NCBI GenBank assembly: GCA_016717335.1
Contig: JADKFS010000008.1
Location: forward strand, 434,001-498,000
DNA: 64,000 nucleotides
Direction: 5' to 3'
Source of the DNA: Candidatus Ribeiella danica
GTDB lineage: Bacteria > Chloroflexota > Chloroflexia > Chloroflexales > Roseiflexaceae
A program made the translations under genes and the position numbers. Shown one piece after another: positions 17,776 through 24,843 of this stretch. Position 1 is the stretch's first letter; each line of letters begins with the position of its first letter. The notes under the pieces were generated by a model. It was not told the DNA's origin, ran no database searches, and was given only the letters and a program-made list of their open reading frames with translations.

Positions 17776-17804
17776 GTCATAGCGAAGGCTAAAAGTTTTG
17801 TCAA
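17776..17804 (-). promoter_or_regulatory. Putative promoter of the CHAT operon
   Basis: Minus strand TTGACA (17804-17799), 17-nt spacer, TATGAC (17781-17776). Perfect -35 and correct spacing; the -10 is 4 of 6. The predicted start near 17769 gives a leader of about 65 nt to the CHAT start codon. The 21-bp array begins about 177 bp upstream of the -35. Confidence 0.62.
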
Positions 17805-17980
17805 GGCGTCGCCCCGGCCAAGCGCGAACGCAGATTGGAGACGGTTTACGCCGCCGCCGCGATAGTGCGGTGCAATATACGATTTTACCACACCAGAACG
17901 GACTGTTTCAGCATCATGATCCCGATGGATGAGCGCGCGGCGGCGACCTGGCCGCACCGCCCCCATCAAAGCGCCTGTGG

Positions 17981-18318
17981 ATTGGACGATATCCGCGGCG
18001 GGTTGGACGATATCCGCAGCGGATTGGATCATATCCACACATGGACTGGACGATATCCGCGGCGGGTTGGACGATATCCGCGGCTGATTGGACGATATCC
18101 GCGGCTGATTGGACGATATCCGCGGCTGCTTGGACGATATCCACGGCTGATTGGACGATATCCGCGGCTGATTGGACGATATCCGCGGCTGATTGGACGA
18201 TATCCGCGGCTGATTGGACGATATCCGCGGCTGATTGGACGATATCCGCGACAGAATTGGACGATATCCGCGGCGGACTGGACGATATCCGCGGCTGATT
18301 GGACGATATCCGCAGTCG
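17981..18318. repeat. Sixteen-copy 21-bp tandem array (iteron-like)
   Basis: Consensus ATTGGACGATATCCGCGGCT plus G, centred on the palindrome GATATC. I count 16 units; the third (TTGGATCATATCCACACAT) and thirteenth are 22 bp long, the rest 21. All three frames of both strands are open across much of the array because 21 is a multiple of three, but the two 22-bp units break any continuous protein repeat. The period equals two helical turns. It lies upstream of the CHAT operon promoter. No spacers, so not CRISPR. Confidence 0.95.
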
Positions 18319-18344
18319 GAAGCAACACTCGGTGTGTACGATAC

Positions 18345-18905
18345 GATGCTCTTCCGGGGGCGCAGCGCCCGCGGCCCCCTGCCTACTCCTCCTGCGGAGA
18401 GCGATTCGATTCTTCCGGGGCGCTGCGCCCCCGGCCCCCCTCCGGCAAGTAAGCTCGTCTCAGCTTCAGCGATTGTGGCGCATGCCCAGCAACATTCCGA
18501 GTGGGCGGGATAGAACGGGCTGGGTCGGGAGGGCCATGCGTGGCGCAGCGAGTTGCCTCCCGCCGCGCCTGGATTCCGCCGGGCATGTGCGTCAGGCATC
18601 GCAAAAGAGACTGCATTCCTTTTGGGGTCCAGGGGCGAAGCCCCGGCCGGGGGGCGGCGGGGGTGGCGGCCCACCCCCGCCCGCGGGGGCACGGGGGGCG
18701 CGCAGCCCCCCGTAGCAGCGTGTGGGGCGCGCAGCCCGCGCGGGTTCGGGGGCGCGCAGCAGCCCGCGGGGGCACGGGGGGCGCGCAGCCCCCCGTAGCA
18801 GCGTGTGGGGCGCGCAGCCCGCGCGGGCACGGGGGGCGCGCAGCCCCCCGTAGCAGCGTGTGGGGCGCGCAGCCCGCGGGGGTTCGGGGGCGCGCAGCCC
18901 GCGGA
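18345..18905 (+). repeat. GC-rich modular dispersed repeat, copy 4 (with extra tail duplications)
   Basis: Forward copy with the GGCGCTGCGCCCCCGGCCCCC block, the AAGCTCGTCTCAGCTTCAGC core variant, GCCTGGATTCCGCCGGGCAT and the GGGGTCCAGGGGCGAAGCCC block. The tail is amplified: CCCCGTAGCAGCGTGTGGGG occurs three times (about 18716, 18790, 18848). Fills the space between the 21-bp array and the lipoprotein gene. Confidence 0.75.
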
Positions 18906-18994
18906 CAAAGAAAAGAGGGAACCGCTGGCCTCACGCCGACGTCCTCAAAGCGTGGTATTCTATGCGACAAACATGCATACGAAGGAGCATTCCG

Positions 18995-19579
18995 ATGCGA
19001 TATCTCTCACGAATTGTGGTCGCGGTCCTGGCGTTGCTGCTGGCCGCCTGCGGCGCTGCCGACACCGGCGGCGCCAGCCAGCCGATCGCGACATCCGCGC
19101 CAGCCCCGACCGCTGCAGCCGCCGCGACTGCTGCGCCGGTGCTGACCGCCGTGCCCGCGCCCACCGCCGCGCCCGCGCCCACCCAGGCGACCAGGCCCGC
19201 CGATGAGACCAAGCCGACCGGCCAGCCGGCGAGCGGCGACGTCGTGGCGATCTACCGCAAGACCGGCGGGATCGCCGGCGTCGACGAGACGCTCACGGTC
19301 TACGCCGACGGCAGGCTCAGCCTGCTTGGCCGCAGCGGCGCCGCCCAGACCGCGCAGGCGCAGCCGGCCGACCTGGGCAAGCTGCAGAGCCTGCTGGCCA
19401 GCCCCGATTTCGCCGGGCTGAGCCCGCGCTACCAGGCCAGCGGCGCCGACCTGTTCAACTACCAGATCACGATCCCGAGCACCGGCCAGACCGTGTCGAC
19501 GATGGACGGCGCGCAGGCGCCGGCCGTGCTGGGCCAGGCGATCACCGAGATGGAGCAGCTCAAGGGGATGGTCAAGTGA
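18995..19579 (+). CDS. Putative lipoprotein, function unknown
   Basis: 194 residues. Signal peptide with lipobox (VVAVLALLLAAC), then a low-complexity Ala/Pro/Thr linker of about 60 residues typical of a surface-anchored protein, then a compact C-terminal domain (VVAIYRKTGGIAGVDETLTVY... to MEQLKGMVK) of about 110 residues. The sequence around YRKTGGIAGVDETLTVYADG resembles small secreted domains with a protealysin-inhibitor-like look, but I cannot assign a family. ATG 18995 has AAGGAG 7 nt upstream. It stands alone, convergent with the next gene. Confidence 0.78.
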   Translation: MRYLSRIVVAVLALLLAACGAADTGGASQPIATSAPAPTAAAAATAAPVLTAVPAPTAAPAPTQATRPADETKPTGQPASGDVVAIYRKTGGIAGVDETLTVYADGRLSLLGRSGAAQTAQAQPADLGKLQSLLASPDFAGLSPRYQASGADLFNYQITIPSTGQTVSTMDGAQAPAVLGQAITEMEQLKGMVK

Positions 19580-19649
19580 CAGGACGTACGCAGTCGGCGT
19601 CTTCGACCCCGCCCCCTGCCCCCGCCGCTACCAGGGGCGGGGAAACGGT

Positions 19650-19694
19650 GGCTCGGCACGGGGTTTCGGCTCCGCCGAAACCCCGTGCCGAGCC
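19650..19694. terminator. Perfect 21-bp-arm hairpin between convergent genes
   Basis: Left arm 19650-19670, loop TCC, right arm 19674-19694 with full complementarity (core GGCTCGGCACGGGGTTTCGGC in two halves). It sits between the lipoprotein (plus) and GT-C (minus) genes. Probably a bidirectional transcript end; no long U-tract follows, so its activity is inferred. Confidence 0.6.
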
Positions 19695-19770
19695 ATTAAT
19701 CCCCCCCTCTCCCGGCGGGAGGGGGGCAGGGGGGTGAGGGGGCACCACATATAGTCATCCGAATCTGGTG

Positions 19771-21480
19771 TCACTCGATCGCGCTGGCGCCGCCCTCGGG
19801 GCGAGCCGGAGCGGCGGACGGCCGGCTGCGCACCGAGACCGCCAGCCGCCAGCCCCACAGCAGCGCGAGCAGCGGCGGCAGGTAGAGCAGCGCCGAGGTC
19901 AGCGCGTTCCACTCCGCGCCGTCGCCGCTCCAGCCGAGCGCCGGCAGCAGAAACACGCCGGCCAGGTAGCTGAGCATCCCCGTGCAGCAGAACACCACGA
20001 CCAGGCGCGCCGCGGCCGGGCGCCAGGGCTGGGCCGCCAGCAGCGCCAGCGCCCACAGCAGGTACCACGGCTGGAACCACGGGTTGCACAGGAACAGGAA
20101 CCACAGCAGCAGCCAGAGCGCGTGCGCCGCCAGCCTGCCCGGCGCGCGCCACGACCGCCACGAGGCCCACAGCACGCCCAGCCCGAGCAGCCCCAGGCCG
20201 ATGCCCACCGCGGCCGGCTGCGCGTAGTCCTTCGAGACCAGCAGCGCCAGCAGGCTCGGCGCGCCGACCGCCGCCTTCAGCGGGCCGAGCGTCAGCGGGG
20301 CCTGCAGCACCGCCAGCCACGAGCTGGTGAACAGCGTGCCGCGGTCGCCGAAGTTCCGCAGCGTGCCCCAGCCGACCCAGAAGGGCGCGTAGGCCAGCGC
20401 GACCAGCCCGCCGCAGGCCAGCCCGCCCAGCAGCACCAGCCGCAGCCGCGCGCGCGCATCGGGCAGCCGCCGCAGCGCCGCCGCCAGCAGCAGCGGGCCG
20501 AACATCAGCGCCAGGAACTTGACCAGGCCGCCGAGCGTGAGCGCCACAAATGCGCCGATTGAGGGGGTGACCATGCCATCTTTGATCGTCACCTTGTCAC
20601 CTTGCCGCCTTGTCACCCTGTCAATCTGGCGCTCGCTCATCGCCCCGACGGCGAGCACGATCAGCGCGGCCATCCAGGCGTCGTTATGGCCGGCCGCCAG
20701 CGACTCCCACAGCGCCAGCGGGTTCCACAGCCACAGGTACAGGCCCAGCCAGCGCCACTCCGGCGCGCTCCGCCGCAGCACCAGCCAGATCGCCGCGCCG
20801 CACGACAGAAAGCCCAGCGCGGCCAGCCCCTTGTAGGCCAGCATCAGCCGCAGCAGCTCGGCGTCGCGCGCGGCACCCGCGCCGGGCAAGCCAGGCGCCT
20901 CGCCGGCCAGCCGCGCGGTCAGCCAGCTCAGCCCCTCCCACAGCGGCCCGTAGGCCGTCACCGCGTGGCGCCACGCCACGTACCAGAACAGCGGGTCGCT
21001 CTTGAAGTCGCTCGGGACGTCGACGAACGTGTTCGCGCCGTAGCGCACCAGCATCCGGCCGCGGAACATGTAGTCGTAGAGATCGACCGAGGAGGTGGGG
21101 TAGACGAAGACCAGCAGCGCCAGGAACAGCAGCGGGAAGCCGATCAGCGCCAGCACCAATAGTGCTTGGGGCTTGGGGCTTGGGGCTTGAGTCGCTCCAC
21201 CAGCCCCAGATCCCAGGCCCCTAGCCGCACCGGCGAGCGCCAGCGCGCCGAGGGCGTAGAGCCCGAACAGCGCCAGCACGCCGGCGGCCAGCGCCAGGCC
21301 GATCCAGCCGTTCGAGCTGGTCAGCTTGTCGAGGTTCTGGATCGGCTGCGCGTAGATCCCGAGCAGCGGGAAGCGCAGCAGAGCGGCGGCGTAGCCCAGC
21401 GCCGAGCCGATGCCGATGGAGGAGAGCCAGAATGTCGGGCGCACGGGTCGGTCGATCGGGCGACGAGATGATCGGGCCAT
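19771..21480 (-). CDS. GT-C-type polytopic membrane glycosyltransferase (MptB/GT87-like)
   Basis: 569 residues with at least ten hydrophobic helices. The first extracytoplasmic loop contains SSVDLYDYMFRGRMLVRYG, like the Asp-containing loop of polyprenol-phosphate-sugar-dependent GT-C enzymes such as MptB. WLWNPLALWESLAAGHNDAW is another conserved-looking segment of that group. Start MARSSRRP at ATG 21480, GGAAGG 5 nt upstream. Two short-word repeats lie in frame inside the gene, at 20587-20634 (giving DRVTRRQGDKVTIKDG in a loop) and 21166-21192 (QAPSPKPQA). Probable role: transfer of a lipid-linked hexose to a cell-surface glycan. Confidence 0.65.
   Translation of the reverse strand: MARSSRRPIDRPVRPTFWLSSIGIGSALGYAAALLRFPLLGIYAQPIQNLDKLTSSNGWIGLALAAGVLALFGLYALGALALAGAARGLGSGAGGATQAPSPKPQALLVLALIGFPLLFLALLVFVYPTSSVDLYDYMFRGRMLVRYGANTFVDVPSDFKSDPLFWYVAWRHAVTAYGPLWEGLSWLTARLAGEAPGLPGAGAARDAELLRLMLAYKGLAALGFLSCGAAIWLVLRRSAPEWRWLGLYLWLWNPLALWESLAAGHNDAWMAALIVLAVGAMSERQIDRVTRRQGDKVTIKDGMVTPSIGAFVALTLGGLVKFLALMFGPLLLAAALRRLPDARARLRLVLLGGLACGGLVALAYAPFWVGWGTLRNFGDRGTLFTSSWLAVLQAPLTLGPLKAAVGAPSLLALLVSKDYAQPAAVGIGLGLLGLGVLWASWRSWRAPGRLAAHALWLLLWFLFLCNPWFQPWYLLWALALLAAQPWRPAAARLVVVFCCTGMLSYLAGVFLLPALGWSGDGAEWNALTSALLYLPPLLALLWGWRLAVSVRSRPSAAPARPEGGASAIE
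20587..20634. repeat. In-gene octamer repeat cluster (GTCACCTT words)
   Basis: GTCACCTT words of the kind found intergenically at 48918 and 53372 occur here within the GT-C coding region, in frame, between two predicted helices. They encode a charged loop unlike the flanking hydrophobic sequence. Confidence 0.75.
21166..21192. repeat. In-gene heptamer repeat (CTTGGGG)
   Basis: About three and a half CTTGGGG units, complementary to the CCCCAAG array at 3603, lie inside the GT-C gene and encode QAPSPKPQA in a loop before a helix. Confidence 0.75.
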
Positions 21481-21676
21481 CAATTCCTTCCGCCGCTTCT
21501 TGGAGACTGTTTGAAAAGTGGGGGGTGTGTGGGCCACTAGGCCCCCACGACCCCATACGCTGGCCGGTCTCGGCCACGTTCGTGGCCGAGACCGGCCAGA
21601 AAAAGAGTCTTTGGAGGGACTTCGTCCCTCCAAACCACCCTATTCGGCAGCGCTACTGACTACCGACTACTGCTCG

Positions 21677-22861
21677 CTACCACAGCGTCAGCTGCTCGGC
21701 CAGCGGTCCCTTGGGCGCGTAGTGCCGCGCGCGCGCCGTCTCATCGCGCCCGAAGAAGCGGCCCTCCAGCGTCACGAAGTCGCGCGCGCGCTGGGCCGCC
21801 CCGCCGAGCCCCTTGAGCTGCGACGGGTCGCGGAAGTGGTGGTCGCGCCGCAGCCGCAGGATGCGCCGGACGCTGAGCGGCCCGAGCCCGGGCACGCGCA
21901 TCAGCAGCTCCTGGTCGGCGGTGTTCAGCTCGACCGGGAAGCGCTCGGGGTGCGCCAGCGCCCAGGCCAGCTTCGGGTCGACGTGCAGCGGCAGGTCGCC
22001 CGCGGCGTCGTAGGGCAGCTCGGTGGTGCTGAAGCCATAGTTGCGCAGCAGCCAGTCGGCCTCGCGCAGCCGCTGCTCGCGCACGAACGGCGTGGGCGCC
22101 TGGTCTTCGAGCGGCGTGCCACGCGCCGGCCGGAACGCGCCGAAGTAGACCCGCCGCAGCTCAAGCTCGCGATAGAGCCAGCCGGCCGTCAGCAGCAGCT
22201 CGCGGTCGCTCTCGCCGGCCGCCCCGACGACGAACTGCGTGGCCAGCCCGCTCGGGATCAGCCCGGCGCGCTGCCAGTCGCGCGCCCAGGCCAGCCGCGC
22301 GATCAGGTCGCTCGCCCAGTCGCGCTCGGGCGAGATGAGCCGCAGCCGCTCGGCCGAGGGCGCCTCAAGGTTCAGGCTGAGGCGGTCGGCCAGCCGCGCG
22401 GCCCGCTCGACCTCGGAGGCCGGCACGCCGGGCAGCAGCTTCAGGTGGACGTAGCCGGCGTAGCTGTGCTGCTTGCGCAGGTGCTCGACCCCGTCCAGCA
22501 TCTGGCTCGTCGCCGCGCCCGCGTCGCCGTCCACGCCGGTCGAGAGGAACAGGCCCTGGACCGCGCCCTTCTCGAAGCGCGGCAGGAACAGCTTGGCCAG
22601 CTCCTCGGGCGCGAGCGCGGCGCGCGGCGTGTCGCTGCCCGACCGCAGCGGGCAGTAGGCGCAGTTCCACTCGCAGCGGCTGCTCATCAGCGTGCGGAAG
22701 ACCGGGCGCGCCCTGCCGTCGGGCCCGCCGTCGGCGGCGATGCCGGCCGCATTCCAGACCGCCTTCTTCGGCGCGTAGCGCTTGCCGCCCTGGCTGAAGC
22801 TGTCGCAGGCGTCGAAGCGCGCCGCCGGGGCCAAGATGTCGAGCTTCTGGTCGAGATCCAT
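21677..22861 (-). CDS. Radical SAM protein with C-terminal helix-hairpin-helix (putative DNA modification/repair)
   Basis: 394 residues. The cluster motif is Cys63-x3-Cys67-x2-Cys70 (CEWNCAYC). The C-terminal region carries a HhH-type DNA-binding hairpin, LNTADQELLMRVPGLGPLSV. This combination matches the family annotated as putative DNA modification/repair radical SAM protein (TIGR03916), usually paired with a uracil-DNA-glycosylase-like partner. That partner is not adjacent here. Start ATG 22861 is the only plausible one although no clear ribosome site precedes it. Substrate unknown. Confidence 0.82.
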   Translation of the reverse strand: MDLDQKLDILAPAARFDACDSFSQGGKRYAPKKAVWNAAGIAADGGPDGRARPVFRTLMSSRCEWNCAYCPLRSGSDTPRAALAPEELAKLFLPRFEKGAVQGLFLSTGVDGDAGAATSQMLDGVEHLRKQHSYAGYVHLKLLPGVPASEVERAARLADRLSLNLEAPSAERLRLISPERDWASDLIARLAWARDWQRAGLIPSGLATQFVVGAAGESDRELLLTAGWLYRELELRRVYFGAFRPARGTPLEDQAPTPFVREQRLREADWLLRNYGFSTTELPYDAAGDLPLHVDPKLAWALAHPERFPVELNTADQELLMRVPGLGPLSVRRILRLRRDHHFRDPSQLKGLGGAAQRARDFVTLEGRFFGRDETARARHYAPKGPLAEQLTLW

Positions 22862-22862
22862 A

Positions 22863-23030
22863 CCAGTCCCAGTCAGTAGTCAGCGGTCAGGTATCAGCAG
22901 TCGGCAATTCCAGCGTTCAAACGTTCAAACGTTCAAACGTTCAACGTTCAGCCCGGCAGGCGGCAGGCGGCAGGCGCCACCTCGTCTCCTTGTCTCCTTG
23001 TCTCCTTGTCTCCTTGTCACCCTGTCATTG
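22863..23030. repeat. Mixed short-word repeat cluster upstream of ubiB-like gene
   Basis: Successive small arrays: AGTCAGTAGTCAG words (22870-22904), CGTTCAAA octamers (22914-22950), GGCAGGC heptamers (22955-22977) and GTCTCCTT octamers (22984-23029). Sits between the divergent radical SAM and UbiB genes. Confidence 0.85.
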
Positions 23031-23166
23031 CCCACGCCCCGAGCCTCGCCGGTGGGGATTATAGCACTACCGCTGATTCGACGCACCCGTGTGCGTGCTA
23101 TCTGCCAAAAGCAGTCTATAATGTTGCTGCGCCGATACAGATGCTTGCCGGATACTGTCGACTGAC

Positions 23167-24843
23167 ATGTGGCCACTCGTCCGCCAGGCCCGCTACCTGG
23201 GCCGCTACCGCCAGATCGCACGGGTGCTCGGCCGCCACGGCTTCGGCTACCTGGTCGAGCAGCTCGGCCTGACGCCGCTGCTGTCGCTGCCGCGCCGGAT
23301 CGTGCGCCGGCCCGCGCTCGACCGGCTGGGCGGCCCCGAGCGGCTGTGCCGCGCGCTGATCGACCTCGGCCCGACCTTCGTCAAGCTCGGCCAGGTGCTC
23401 AGCACGCGCCCGGACCTGCTGCCGCCCGAGTTCATCGCCGAGCTGAACAAGCTGCAGGACACCGTCCCGCCCTTCCCGGCCGACGTCGCGATCGCGACGA
23501 TCGAGGCCGAGCTGGGCCGCCCGATCGGCGCGATCTTCCGCGAGTTTCGCCGCCAGCCGCTCGCCGCCGCGTCGCTCGGCCAGGTCCACGCCGCGGTGCT
23601 GCACGACGGCGCGCAGGTGGTCGTCAAGGTCCAGCGGCCCGATATCCAGCAGACCGTCGCGGTGGACCTGGCGATCCTGGCCGAGCTGGCCGCGCTGGCG
23701 CAGGAGCGCACGCCGCTTGGCGAGCAGTACGACCTGGCCGAGCTGGCCTGGGAGTTCGCCACCACGATCCGCGCCGAGCTGGACTACCGCCGCGAGGCGC
23801 GCAACGCCGAGCGCTTCCACACGCACTTCGCCGCCAGCGCGATCGTCCACATCCCGGCGGTCCACTGGGATGCCACCAGCGCGCGCGTGCTGACCAGCGA
23901 GCGGCTGTTCGGCGTCAAGATCAACGACCTGCCCGCGCTCGACGCCGCCGGGATCGATCGCAAGCTGCTGGCCCGCCACTGCGCCGAGCTGATCCTGCAG
24001 GAGATCTTCGTCGACGGCTTCTTCCACGCCGACCCGCACCCCGGCAACTTCTTCGCGCTGCCCGGCGAGGTGCTCGGCGCAGTCGACTTCGGGCAGGTCG
24101 TGGCGCTCGACCGCGAGCTGACCGCCAGCCTGGTGCACCTCTTGATCGCGCTCACCCGCGACGACGTGGACGCCGCGCTGCGCGCGCTGCAGCGCCTGGG
24201 CATGCTGGCGCCGCGCGAGCTCAGCTCGGCGCTGCGGCGCGACATGCTGCGCTTCATGGATCGCTTCGTCGGCCGGCCGCTCGAGGAGCTCTCGGCCCGC
24301 GAGACCGGCGAGGCGCTGTTCGCCCTGGCCCAACGCCACCGGCTGCGCATGCCCGCCCCGCTGGCGCTGCTGCTCAAGACCGTGATCATGATGGAGGGGA
24401 CCGGCCTGCTGCTCGACCCGCAGCTCGACATCTTCGCGATCGCGCGGCCCTACGCGGCGCGCGCGCTGGCCGAGCTCGGCTCGCCCGAGGCGGCGGCGCG
24501 GCGCGCGCTCGACCAGGCCCAGGAGCTTGGGGCGATCGCCGGCGCGCTGCCGCGCCAGGTCGGCCACGTGCTGCAGCAGCTCGGCGACGGCGACCTGCGC
24601 ATCCAGACGCGCGACCTTGAGACGCGGCGGCTCGCCAACGCGCTGACGATCGCCGGCACGCGCGTGGCGCTGGCGCTGACGCTGGTCGGCTTCGTGCTGG
24701 GGCTGGGCCTGCTGGAGATCGCCGTGGGGGTCGGCGGCTGGAGCGGGCCGCTGCCGCTGCTGCTCGGCATCCTCGGCGGAGCGGCGGTCGCGATCACGGG
24801 GCTGGCTCTGTTCGTGAGCATTCTGCGCGGCGGGCCGGAGTAG
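23167..24843 (+). CDS. UbiB/ABC1/AarF-family atypical kinase
   Basis: 558 residues. Family motifs: GPTFVKLGQVLSTRPDLLP (KxGQ motif), the Ala-rich nucleotide loop AAASLGQVHAA, the catalytic loop FHADPHPGNFF and the metal-binding AVDFGQV. Two hydrophobic helices at the C-terminus (VALALTLVGFVLGLGLL and LLLGILGGAAVAITGLALFV) anchor it in the membrane. Members support isoprenoid-quinone or other lipid metabolism. No quinone genes are adjacent. Its last 50 bp overlap the 3' end of the convergent membrane-protein gene. Confidence 0.92.
   Translation: MWPLVRQARYLGRYRQIARVLGRHGFGYLVEQLGLTPLLSLPRRIVRRPALDRLGGPERLCRALIDLGPTFVKLGQVLSTRPDLLPPEFIAELNKLQDTVPPFPADVAIATIEAELGRPIGAIFREFRRQPLAAASLGQVHAAVLHDGAQVVVKVQRPDIQQTVAVDLAILAELAALAQERTPLGEQYDLAELAWEFATTIRAELDYRREARNAERFHTHFAASAIVHIPAVHWDATSARVLTSERLFGVKINDLPALDAAGIDRKLLARHCAELILQEIFVDGFFHADPHPGNFFALPGEVLGAVDFGQVVALDRELTASLVHLLIALTRDDVDAALRALQRLGMLAPRELSSALRRDMLRFMDRFVGRPLEELSARETGEALFALAQRHRLRMPAPLALLLKTVIMMEGTGLLLDPQLDIFAIARPYAARALAELGSPEAAARRALDQAQELGAIAGALPRQVGHVLQQLGDGDLRIQTRDLETRRLANALTIAGTRVALALTLVGFVLGLGLLEIAVGVGGWSGPLPLLLGILGGAAVAITGLALFVSILRGGPE

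Noticed and set aside
17981..18318. CRISPR array
   Set aside because: Units are directly adjacent 21-bp copies with no unique spacers, and no cas genes are in the window.
17763..18908. Long open frames on both strands across the 21-bp array (WTISAAD and GYRPISR type repeats)
   Set aside because: A 21-bp unit keeps all frames open automatically. Two 22-bp units break the pattern, there is no ribosome site, and the frames continue into GC-rich non-coding repeats.
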